DNA of 12,455 bases, taken from Methylacidiphilaceae bacterium UBA1321. GTDB taxonomy: Bacteria > Verrucomicrobiota > Verrucomicrobiia > Methylacidiphilales > UBA1321. Positions within the stretch are counted from its first letter, which is position 1, and each line of letters begins with the position of its first letter. Under the pieces are notes generated by a model that saw only the letters and a list, made by a program, of their open reading frames with translations, was not told the origin of the DNA and did not search any database. Shown piece after piece: positions 6,931-12,455 of the stretch. The DNA lies in the NCBI GenBank assembly GCA_002306945.1, contig DBTH01000321.1:1-12455 (forward strand), in the 5' to 3' direction. The translations under genes and the position numbers were made by a program.

Positions 6931-7080
6931 AAAGGCATTTAGATAGAATTTACGGAATTAACGAAAATTGAAGGCAAAATACAAATCCATCCCTTCTTGA
7001 TTTTCTGAGTTCCTGATAAGCCTTTCTGCCTTTGCCTTCCCAATTCCTTTAATTCCGTTAATTTCGTCTAAAAGCCTTTT
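6931..7080. repeat. Intergenic inverted-repeat element A (core on minus strand)
   Basis: Left arm 6931-6978 and right arm 7031-7080 are imperfect reverse complements: 25 of the first 30 positions match, including ACGGAATTA, with small gaps inside. They enclose a loop of about 52 bases. Near the right side of the loop is TGAGTTCCTGATAAGCC (7006-7022), the exact reverse complement of a 17-base core in the element at 10020-10188. Both elements also share GGCAAAG (7036-7030 here, on the minus strand) a few bases before the core. The element ends about 59 bases before the binding-protein start codon. It carries no reading frame, so it is a non-coding repeat, possibly MITE- or REP-like, able to form a long hairpin in RNA. 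Confidence 0.65.
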
Positions 7081-7138
7081 GTCTTTCCTCTTTCTCCGCC
7101 ATTGCGTTTGGGCTCAACTTATTTAAGAATAGCCTATT

Positions 7139-8155
7139 ATGCGCAAGCCGGTACTGACATCGTTCGGAGTTCTCATTGGAGCCCTCGCTCTGACGCTAGC
7201 GGTACTGGCACTGTTCCGTCTCGTCATCAAAGCCCGCAACCCTGTCAAACCGGCCGCCATCGGCGGTGGAGTCGCCGTCACCTCGGCAACCACCACTTCT
7301 TCCTTCCCACTGCATTTGATCGATGCCGTGGGCCGTCAAGTCACCATCGACCAGCCGCCGCAGCGTATCATCAGCATGGCTCCGAGCATGACGGAACTGG
7401 TCTTCGCCCTCGGCGCTCAGGATCGCCTCATCGCCGACACACGGTTTTGCATTCACCCGCCCGAAGCCATCGCCAAAGACAAAATCGGCGGCATTCTCGA
7501 CCCGGACATGGAAAAGATGGTGGAACTCCACCCCGATCTCATCCTCGGCACGGCGTTGACCCCGAAGGAAATCGGCGACCAGATCGACCGTCTCGGACTC
7601 AAGCAGGTTTATTTCAACCATACCTCCGTCAATAGTGTCTATCGCGACATCATCGACCTCTCCACGATTCTCGGCGACCGCCCGCGTGGCGAAAAAATGG
7701 TGGCGGACATGAAAGCGCGCGGAGCGGAAATTGAAACCAAACTCCACCAAGCCGGAGCCAAGCGCCCCAAGGTCTTGCTCCTGCTGCGCATCGACGGGCT
7801 TTTCACCGCGGGCAAGGGATCGTTCCCGAACGAACTCATCGAAATGGCCGGGGGCGATAACATCGGCGCGCGCGCCGCGACGATGTGGCCGCAATTGTCG
7901 ATGGAAACCGTCATCGCGGAAAACCCCGACGTCATCATCGTGGCCATCGGCAAGGGCAAGATCGAAGGCGATTTCACGACGAAGAACTGGGTTCAGATGC
8001 GCGCCGATCCGCGTTGGAAAGGCGTGAGCGCCGTGGCCAACAACCGGCTCATCTCCATCACCGACGATCTCCTCACCATTCCCGGTTCACGTTTGATGGA
8101 CGCGCTGGAAATCGTCGCCACGGGCCTGCACCCCGATATTTTCAAATCGAAATGA
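7139..8155 (+). CDS. ABC importer substrate-binding protein, BtuF/FhuD (TroA-like) class
   Basis: This 338-residue protein has an N-terminal hydrophobic segment (about 9-30, LTSFGVLIGALALTLAVLAL) and a linker. The class III binding-protein fold follows: RQVTIDQPPQRIISMAPSMTELVFALGA (66-93), VELHPDLIL (128-136), FTAGKGSFPNELIEMAGGDNI (222-242), ENPDVIIVA (261-269) and IPGSRLMDALEIVA (314-327). These belong to the cobalamin/iron-chelate binding family. There is no lipobox Cys, so it is probably membrane-anchored or released by signal peptidase I. The ligand could be a corrinoid, haem or siderophore; sequence does not decide. The start has no clear Shine-Dalgarno. A TTGCGT (7102-7107) and TAAGAA (7124-7129) pair would put transcription nearly at the ATG, so leaderless translation is possible. 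The stop overlaps the ATPase start (ATGA). Confidence 0.87.
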   Translation: MRKPVLTSFGVLIGALALTLAVLALFRLVIKARNPVKPAAIGGGVAVTSATTTSSFPLHLIDAVGRQVTIDQPPQRIISMAPSMTELVFALGAQDRLIADTRFCIHPPEAIAKDKIGGILDPDMEKMVELHPDLILGTALTPKEIGDQIDRLGLKQVYFNHTSVNSVYRDIIDLSTILGDRPRGEKMVADMKARGAEIETKLHQAGAKRPKVLLLLRIDGLFTAGKGSFPNELIEMAGGDNIGARAATMWPQLSMETVIAENPDVIIVAIGKGKIEGDFTTKNWVQMRADPRWKGVSAVANNRLISITDDLLTIPGSRLMDALEIVATGLHPDIFKSK

Positions 8156-8952
8156 GCGCCGCCTACCAGATCGACCGGATCAGCGCCGGTTACGGCTCCC
8201 GCAACGTCCTGCAGGACGTCAGCCTCGATTTGCGCCGGGGCGAACTCGTCGGCGTGATCGGCCCCAACGGTTGCGGCAAGAGCACACTCCTGCGCGTGAT
8301 GACCGGCCTTCTCGCCCCTTCCGGCGGCGAAGTTCTCCTCGAAGGCAATCCCCTCGCCTCGTACACGCGCCGCCTCGTAGCCCGGCAAGTCGCCGTCGTG
8401 CCGCAAAGCCAGTCTCCAATATTCGCCTTCACCGTGCGCGAAGTCGTCGAGATGGGCCGCGCCCCGTGGCAACGCGGCTGGAACACCCCCTCCTCCGAAG
8501 ACAAGCGCCTCGTCGCCGGAGCGCTCGAACAATGCGACCTGCTCGGCCTCGAAGACCGTCCCGTCAACGAACTCAGCGGCGGCGAACTCCAGCGCGTCGC
8601 GGTTGCCCGTGCCATTGCGCAGGGTACCTCCATTCTCCTCCTCGACGAGCCGACCTCGCACCTCGATCTCGGCCATCAACTCGCCATCTTCAACCTGCTC
8701 CACAAGCTTGCCGCCGACTGCAACGTCGCCGTACTTTGCGTCTCGCACGATCTCCATCTCGCCCCGGAATATTGCGACCGCCTCATCCTCATGGGCAGAG
8801 GAAAAGTGGTCGCCGTCGGAACACCGAAGGAAATCCTCACGCAGAAAAATCTCCGCGCGATTTACGGCGTCGACGTCGAGATCCACCTCAACCCGCACAC
8901 GGGCCATCCCTATGTCCTCCTGACGCGGCCCGAAGAAAAGGAGAAGGCATGA
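8152..8952 (+). CDS. ABC importer ATP-binding protein (FecE/BtuD/FhuC class)
   Basis: This 266-residue ATPase has a complete motif set: Walker A GPNGCGKST (37-45), Q-loop Gln85 in VVPQSQSP, signature LSGGELQR (141-148), Walker B ILLLDEP (161-167), D-loop HLD (170-172), and switch His199 in VSHD. FTVREVVEMGRAPW (93-106) is typical of ATPases serving FecCD-type permeases. It sits on the cytoplasmic face and powers uptake. ATG 8152 overlaps the binding-protein stop by 4 bases, and its own stop overlaps the permease start in the same way, so the three genes are translationally coupled. The frame is open upstream to 7885, but that extension overlaps the binding-protein gene in another frame and has no family resemblance. 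The ligand follows that of the partner binding protein. Confidence 0.93.
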   Translation: MSAAYQIDRISAGYGSRNVLQDVSLDLRRGELVGVIGPNGCGKSTLLRVMTGLLAPSGGEVLLEGNPLASYTRRLVARQVAVVPQSQSPIFAFTVREVVEMGRAPWQRGWNTPSSEDKRLVAGALEQCDLLGLEDRPVNELSGGELQRVAVARAIAQGTSILLLDEPTSHLDLGHQLAIFNLLHKLAADCNVAVLCVSHDLHLAPEYCDRLILMGRGKVVAVGTPKEILTQKNLRAIYGVDVEIHLNPHTGHPYVLLTRPEEKEKA

Positions 8953-10010
8953 ACGACGCTCTTCTCAACAGCCCGGTCGTTTCCGTCCGGCGCGCGGGGC
9001 TTGTTCTCCTCGGCCTGCTCGTTGCGGTCTTCATCAGCATTTGGGTTGCCACCTGTTTCGGCGCGGCGGAAACCTATTCCGTCACCGAAGTCGCCCATGT
9101 CATCGCCTTCAAGCTCGGCCTGTCGCACGAAGCGCCTGCTGCCAACACAATGGTCATCATCTGGGAATTGCGCCTGCCGCGCGTCGCTCTCGCGTTACTG
9201 GTCGGCGCAGCACTGGCCGTCGCCGGAGCACTCCTTCAGGCGCTCTTTGAAAATCCGATGGCCGATTCGTTCGTCGTGGGCGTTTCCCCCGGTGCTGCTC
9301 TCGGCGGAGTCATCGCCGCGAGTCTCGGTTTCCAGGCTTCTTTCGGTGGGCTGAACTCCGTGACCCTGTTGGCTTTCGTCGGCGCACTCGGCACGACGGC
9401 GCTGGTTTATCAACTCGCCAAACGCGGCGGCAAGGTCTCGGTGAGTCTCCTGCTCTTGACCGGTCTGGCTGTCGGCGGACTGGCGACAGCGTTCACTACG
9501 ATGTTATTGATGCGACTTGACGCTTTTAGTCTGCGTAGTTCGATGAACTGGCTTTTCGGCAGTCTCGCCAATCATGGATGGAATTACGTCCTCGCCCTAG
9601 CCCCGTACACAGCTGTCGGCATCGCCGTGTCGATCGCCTTCTGGCGCGAATTGAACCTGCTTTCGCTCGGCGAAGAAACCGCCCACCATCTCGGCGTTCC
9701 GCTCGAACGCACCAAGCTGATCCTGCTGGTCACCGCAGCCCTGCTGGCAGCAGCGTCCGTCGCGGCAAGCGGCATCATCGGCTTCGTGGGATTGATCGTA
9801 CCGCACATCGTGCGCAAGCTCGCGGGGCCGAATCACCGGCTCGTGTTGACCGGATCGGTTCTGGCGGGCGGACTTCTTCTGCTCTGGGCCGATCTGTTTT
9901 CCCGCCAAATCGTAATGAGCGAAGAGATGCCCATCGGCGTCATCACCAGCATTCTCGGCGGACTCTTCTTCCTCGGCCTGCTCGCCCGCACCAAGTCGCG
10001 GCTGGCGTAG
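8949..10010 (+). CDS. ABC importer permease, FecCD/BtuC family
   Basis: This 353-residue, highly hydrophobic protein has about 9-10 predicted membrane segments. Family hallmarks are WELRLPRVALALLVGAALA (72-90), GALLQALFENPMADSFVVGV (93-112) followed by SPGAALGG, the ATPase-contact region GEETAHHLGV (241-250), and SGIIGFVGLIVPHIVR (274-289). EMPIGVITSILGGLFF closes the protein (326-341). Two copies form the channel with two ATPase subunits. The start at 8949 follows a strong AAGGAGAAGG ribosome site and overlaps the ATPase stop (ATGA); a frame open far upstream to 8271 is only a shadow inside the ATPase gene. It is the last gene of the operon and is followed 10 bases later by repeat element B, which may act as the transcript end. 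Confidence 0.93.
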   Translation: MNDALLNSPVVSVRRAGLVLLGLLVAVFISIWVATCFGAAETYSVTEVAHVIAFKLGLSHEAPAANTMVIIWELRLPRVALALLVGAALAVAGALLQALFENPMADSFVVGVSPGAALGGVIAASLGFQASFGGLNSVTLLAFVGALGTTALVYQLAKRGGKVSVSLLLLTGLAVGGLATAFTTMLLMRLDAFSLRSSMNWLFGSLANHGWNYVLALAPYTAVGIAVSIAFWRELNLLSLGEETAHHLGVPLERTKLILLVTAALLAAASVAASGIIGFVGLIVPHIVRKLAGPNHRLVLTGSVLAGGLLLLWADLFSRQIVMSEEMPIGVITSILGGLFFLGLLARTKSRLA

Positions 10011-10019
10011 GGAAGAGAT

Positions 10020-10188
10020 AGTTTTCAGTTCGAAGTTTTCCGTTTTCAGTGAAAGGCAAAGACAACGGCTTATCAGGAACTCATGAAACCAGGAAAATTC
10101 AAGGACATGTGATTCGGACAAGATTTACGCAACGCAGCACGTCGTTCTCTGCTCCTCACTGAAAACTGAAAACCTCGAACTGAAAACT
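10020..10188. repeat. Intergenic inverted-repeat element B (core on plus strand)
   Basis: Left arm 10020-10051 and right arm 10157-10188 are reverse complements matching at 30 of 32 positions. They enclose a loop of 105 bases. The arms are built from short related units (GTTTTCAGT-type). The loop begins with GGCAAAG (10055-10061) and then GGCTTATCAGGAACTCA (10067-10083), identical to the core found inverted in the element at 6931-7080. It fills the 192-base gap between the permease gene and the convergent zinc-ribbon gene. No frame in it looks coding. As RNA from either strand it would form a long hairpin, so it may serve as a two-way terminator or be a non-autonomous mobile repeat. Confidence 0.75.
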
Positions 10189-10202
10189 TTTTGATCACCT
10201 TT

Positions 10203-10940
10203 TCACGCGATGGCTTCGTCCTGATCTTCCTTTGCGATGCCGTGATCGGTGAAATCGAGCGGCGGAATGGGCGGGACGACTTCCAGAAAACCGGCCAGCA
10301 GTGCGCCGCCTTCCTGAACTTCGATAAAGCGCGTCTTCACACGGCCTGCAATGAGCGATCCGCCCGGCAGAATGATAATCTGATCCGTTGCGGTGACTTC
10401 GTCGGTGCGCATCTGCGAGGCCAATTCCAGGTTGCGCGTGCGCAGGAGCGGAACGCGCACTTCCGATCCGCGGCAAATCTTGATGATGGGCGCGTCGATG
10501 GGATTGTTGATTCGGCCTCCTTCGAGAATCTCGATGGAGGAATCGGCTTTGATGAGAGCGGAAACGCGTCCGGCCACGGTGACTTTGGACGCGCGCACTG
10601 GCGGGCCTTCGTAGCTGCAACCGGGAGCGAAAGTGACATCGCCGTAGGTGACGATCTTCTGGTTCGACTTGCCGCGGATCGTGTAGCAACGCAAATCGAG
10701 ATAGGCGCTGCAATTCTCGCACTGGGTCGATTGGGCATCGGCCACGATCTTGTCGGTATAACCGCATTCGCGGCATTCGACGACGCGCGTATTCTGCGGA
10801 ACCATCGCGACAGGGCGGCGGCGGGAGCGCTGGATCGGGATATGCCGCCCGCACGTATGGCAATAGGTGGAGATCGCCGCGAAGGGCTCCTCCTGCTCCG
10901 ATTTGCAATACGGGCAAGTAACTGTGCGTTTCTCGCTCAT
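10203..10940 (-). CDS. Zinc-ribbon protein with bactofilin-like C-terminal domain
   Basis: This 245-residue protein has four CxxC pairs in its first third: CPYC (9-12), CHTC (27-30), CREC (56-59) and CENC (74-77), consistent with two zinc ribbons. Basic residues RSRRRP (38-43) lie between them. From about 115 on it is a series of short beta-strand turns (VTVAGRVSALIKADSSIEIL, PGGSLIAGRVKTRFIEVQEG) resembling the right-handed beta-helix repeats of polymer-forming bactofilins. The tail is Pro-rich and acidic. The start at 10940 is chosen because it overlaps the upstream bactofilin stop by 4 bases (ATGA); a frame open to 11051 would read through that gene. Together with the short bactofilin it may form a cytoskeletal or membrane-associated scaffold, with the ribbons binding a partner or nucleic acid. 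Function is inference. Confidence 0.78.
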   Translation of the reverse strand: MSEKRTVTCPYCKSEQEEPFAAISTYCHTCGRHIPIQRSRRRPVAMVPQNTRVVECRECGYTDKIVADAQSTQCENCSAYLDLRCYTIRGKSNQKIVTYGDVTFAPGCSYEGPPVRASKVTVAGRVSALIKADSSIEILEGGRINNPIDAPIIKICRGSEVRVPLLRTRNLELASQMRTDEVTATDQIIILPGGSLIAGRVKTRFIEVQEGGALLAGFLEVVPPIPPLDFTDHGIAKEDQDEAIA

Positions 10941-11224
10941 TTGATCAATCCCAGGGCCTTCCCGAAACGGCGCAACGTCTCCGATGGCACCGAACCGACT
11001 GTCGCCGGGCCGGAAAATTGGCCACCCGGTTCCACGTACAACGTCGCGCACTTCAATTTACCCGAAACCTGCGCCTTGGCATGGATGATAACCTTGCCCT
11101 TGGCCTCGACCCGCTCGCCCTTGAGCACGCCGTCGATCTCCAGATTGCCGGGCGCGGTGAAGGTGCCTTTGGCCTGGACATTCGGACTCAGGTAGCAAGT
11201 GGCTGGTTTCTTGAAGAATCGCAT
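10937..11224 (-). CDS. Short bactofilin (polymer-forming cytoskeletal protein)
   Basis: This 95-residue protein, MRFFKKPATCYLSPNVQAKG then TFTAPGNLEIDGVLKG, KGKVIIHAKAQVSGKLKC and TLYVEPGGQFSG, shows the repeating beta-turn pattern of the bactofilin core. 'GNLEIDGVLKG' corresponds to the conserved 'G-l-IdG-l-G' element. It lacks the long disordered tails seen in many bactofilins and is short for the family. Bactofilins self-assemble without nucleotides into filaments that organise cell shape or envelope machines. AAGGGAAAG lies 5 nt before ATG 11224, which fixes the start; upstream frame extension to 11404 is inside the HAD gene. It overlaps the zinc-ribbon gene by 4 bases, so the two products are probably made together and may co-polymerise. 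Confidence 0.82.
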   Translation of the reverse strand: MRFFKKPATCYLSPNVQAKGTFTAPGNLEIDGVLKGERVEAKGKVIIHAKAQVSGKLKCATLYVEPGGQFSGPATVGSVPSETLRRFGKALGLIK

Positions 11225-11258
11225 TGTGTCTTTCCCTTTATAGATCTTCCCGTGCCGG

Positions 11259-11888
11259 TCACCCGGAGGCGAGGGCTTTCTTGTACCAACTGCGGTCCTG
11301 ACAATAAAGCGGTTTAACGTCCAACACATCCATCCCGGCGGCACGCGCTGAGGCCAGTCCGGGTTCGCCATCCTCGAAGGCCAGGCATTTCTTCGGGTCA
11401 ACACCCAGTTCCTTCGCCGCCTTCAGAAAAATCTCTGGGGAAGGCTTGCCGCGCGAAACCTGGTCGGAGCCGACCAACGCCTGGAAATAGTCGAGCAAAC
11501 CGAGCTTTTCCACAGTATAGCGCACAATCGGCGTCAGTCCACCCGATGCCACGGCCATTTTGCGGTTTTTGCCCAGTTTTTTCACAATCTCTATAACGGG
11601 AACGATCGGTTGAACTTCACCGAGAAATTTCAAAAACAGTTCTTCCTTTTCGTGCACCGTCTCTGCAATAGGCAAATTATACCCATACTGCTCGTTGAGC
11701 CAGACCACAATTTCCCGCGCCGGAACACCGCCCTTGGCGTAGAACTGTTCCTCGGTGAAAAGGCTCGGCTTGCCGGAATGCTTTTCCAGTGTGGCCGTCC
11801 AGGCGTGCAAGTGAACCGGCATGGTATCGGCCAGTGTACCGTCAAGGTCGTAAACAAATCCGTCGTATTTTTCAAAATCGATGTTCAT
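11259..11888 (-). CDS. HAD-superfamily phosphatase, YqaB/beta-phosphoglucomutase-like
   Basis: This 209-residue protein has motif I YDLDGTLADT (nucleophile Asp14, Asp16), a helical cap (about 20-90), motif II VASGG (Ser115), motif III GKPSPEIF (Lys148) and motif IV FEDGEPGLASARAAGM (Glu172, Asp173). The ending AAGMDVLDVKPL resembles fructose-1-phosphate phosphatase YqaB, while the overall layout also fits beta-phosphoglucomutase. A sugar phosphate is the likely substrate, in the cytoplasm. ATG 11888 is chosen two bases after the stop of the preceding gene; a TTG two codons earlier (11894) would overlap that stop. It lies in a minus-strand run with the DUF2017-like gene before it and the bactofilin genes after it. 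Confidence 0.87.
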   Translation of the reverse strand: MNIDFEKYDGFVYDLDGTLADTMPVHLHAWTATLEKHSGKPSLFTEEQFYAKGGVPAREIVVWLNEQYGYNLPIAETVHEKEELFLKFLGEVQPIVPVIEIVKKLGKNRKMAVASGGLTPIVRYTVEKLGLLDYFQALVGSDQVSRGKPSPEIFLKAAKELGVDPKKCLAFEDGEPGLASARAAGMDVLDVKPLYCQDRSWYKKALASG

Positions 11889-11890
11889 CT

Positions 11891-12433
11891 TCAACTTTCT
11901 TCGTCAGGTTCAATTTTCATGTCGGGATTGAGGGCCATCAGGAAGCTGCCGAGGAATTGCGTCAGGAGATCGATCTCCCCCAGTACCAATCGCTGATTCA
12001 CATCCATGGCCTTTTCCCACTGCGCTTCCATTTCCTCCTCATCCAATCCGTGCTCCGTCGCCAGAAGAAGGCGGCGGTCGTTGAGGATCATCAGCAGCCC
12101 TTCCAGTTCGTCCCGCGTCAGGTCGAACGTCCAGGATTTTCCCACCCCGGAACGCAGATAATCCCCCATCCATTTTTCCAGCAAGACGAGCCGTTCCCCG
12201 CGCCAGGCCAGCCGTTCGGCCTGCAACGCTTCCTGTTCCTCCCTGAGTTTCTCCGGTTCGGCCTCCTTGCTGATACTGCCCCGGAGATGCTGCTGAACCG
12301 CTTCCGGCAGGGAATCGACTTTCTGCCGGTATTGCTCCAGCGCGCGCTGGAACAGGGTGGTGAGCAGATTGGATTCAATCGCTCCCAGTTCCACCCGCCA
12401 AAGTTCCGAATCGTTCCGTTGGCTGCATTTCAT
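11891..12433 (-). CDS. DUF2017-like protein
   Basis: This 180-residue, strongly helical and acidic protein begins ELWRVELGAIESNLLTTLF. A charged helix follows (about 55-90, EKLREEQEALQAERLAW). The conserved-looking block is FDLTRDELEGLLMILNDRRL then LLATEHGL (103-130), and it ends with LGEIDLLTQFLGSFLMALNP (151-170). The 'W-x(n)-ND-R-LxLxT-x-GL' block and the terminal helix match my recollection of DUF2017 proteins, which in Actinobacteria are encoded directly after clpS. GGAG sits 5 nt before ATG 12433, and the start overlaps the upstream stop (ATGA). Function is unknown; the neighbour suggests a link to regulated proteolysis. It is followed after two bases by the HAD gene. Confidence 0.65.
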   Translation of the reverse strand: MKCSQRNDSELWRVELGAIESNLLTTLFQRALEQYRQKVDSLPEAVQQHLRGSISKEAEPEKLREEQEALQAERLAWRGERLVLLEKWMGDYLRSGVGKSWTFDLTRDELEGLLMILNDRRLLLATEHGLDEEEMEAQWEKAMDVNQRLVLGEIDLLTQFLGSFLMALNPDMKIEPDEES

Positions 12434-12455
12434 AACGGCTCCATGGTGGCCTTCA
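12430..12455 (-). CDS. C-terminal end of an upstream gene, possibly ClpS
   Basis: Read on the minus strand, the last bases encode KATMEPL followed by TGA at 12432-12430, which overlaps the DUF2017-like start codon. The 'xATMEP' ending resembles the C-terminus of the ClpS adaptor (typically TVEKA or TMEK-like), and ClpS next to DUF2017 is a known order in Actinobacteria. Only seven codons are visible, so this rests mainly on context. Confidence 0.4.

Noticed and set aside
6757..7138. Cobalamin riboswitch upstream of the importer
   Set aside because: I could not find the expected conserved B12-box-like sequence or stem arrangement; most of the gap is explained by the repeat element.
7885..8151. 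N-terminal extension of the ATPase frame
   Set aside because: It lies inside the binding-protein gene in another frame, has low-complexity His/Arg-rich text, and the family-like protein begins at 8152 with an ATGA overlap.
7993..8907. 304-residue open frame antisense to the ATPase gene (and 7196-7894 antisense to the binding protein)
   Set aside because: These are long only because GC-rich coding DNA is open on the opposite strand; no family resemblance or ribosome site.
8271..8948. Long upstream extension of the permease frame
   Set aside because: It is Arg/Pro-rich shadow text within the ATPase gene; a strong ribosome site marks the real start at 8949.
6931..10188. Composite transposon carrying the ABC importer between two repeats
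   Set aside because: The two elements share only a core, their arms differ, there is no transposase, and no target-site duplication was identified.
10191..11195. 334-residue plus-strand open frame across the bactofilin genes
   Set aside because: It is antisense to two recognisable overlapping genes, and its composition is typical of a reverse-strand shadow.

Overview
The window looks like a chromosomal segment from a member of the Planctomycetota-Verrucomicrobiota-Chlamydiota superphylum, most likely Verrucomicrobiota or Lentisphaerota. The clues are a PEP-CTERM-sorted surface protein beside a pseudopilin with a C-terminal FAD-x-HVE signature, a large clan GH-A glycosidase under a divergent AraC regulator, a bactofilin pair, and a DUF2017-like gene apparently following clpS. 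The phylum call is inference from gene content; no rRNA or other marker gene is present.

Layout. (1) 2-178 (+): last 58 codons of a GH57/DUF1957-type glucan-branching protein, with a perfect hairpin across its stop codon. (2) 411-4665 (-): PEP-CTERM protein, then pseudopilin, then an 845-residue secreted GH-A glycosidase, read in that order. An AraC-type activator (4834-5721, +) diverges from them. This block reads as one carbohydrate-responsive surface or secretion locus and appears more AT-rich than the transporter genes. (3) 5732-6756 (-): a Gph-like HAD phosphatase and a 64-residue protein with a GKGDAPRN motif. (4) 7139-10010 (+): a tightly overlapping three-gene ABC importer of the cobalamin/iron-chelate class (binding protein, ATPase, FecCD permease). 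(5) 10203-12455 (-): a compact operon reading end of a probable ClpS, DUF2017-like protein, YqaB/beta-phosphoglucomutase-like HAD phosphatase, short bactofilin, and a zinc-ribbon protein with a bactofilin-like C-terminal half.

The ABC importer is bracketed by two intergenic repeat elements (6931-7080 and 10020-10188). Each is built as long inverted arms around a loop. They lie in opposite orientation and share an identical 17-base core (GGCTTATCAGGAACTCA), although their arms differ. They look like members of a dispersed, probably non-autonomous repeat family.

How the genes may work together: the AraC regulator probably senses a sugar and controls the PEP-CTERM/pseudopilin/glycosidase set. 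The importer brings in a metal chelate or corrinoid. The distal operon combines a proteolysis-adaptor pair, a sugar-phosphate phosphatase and polymer-forming bactofilins. No tRNA, rRNA, CRISPR array, transposase or recognisable riboswitch was seen.
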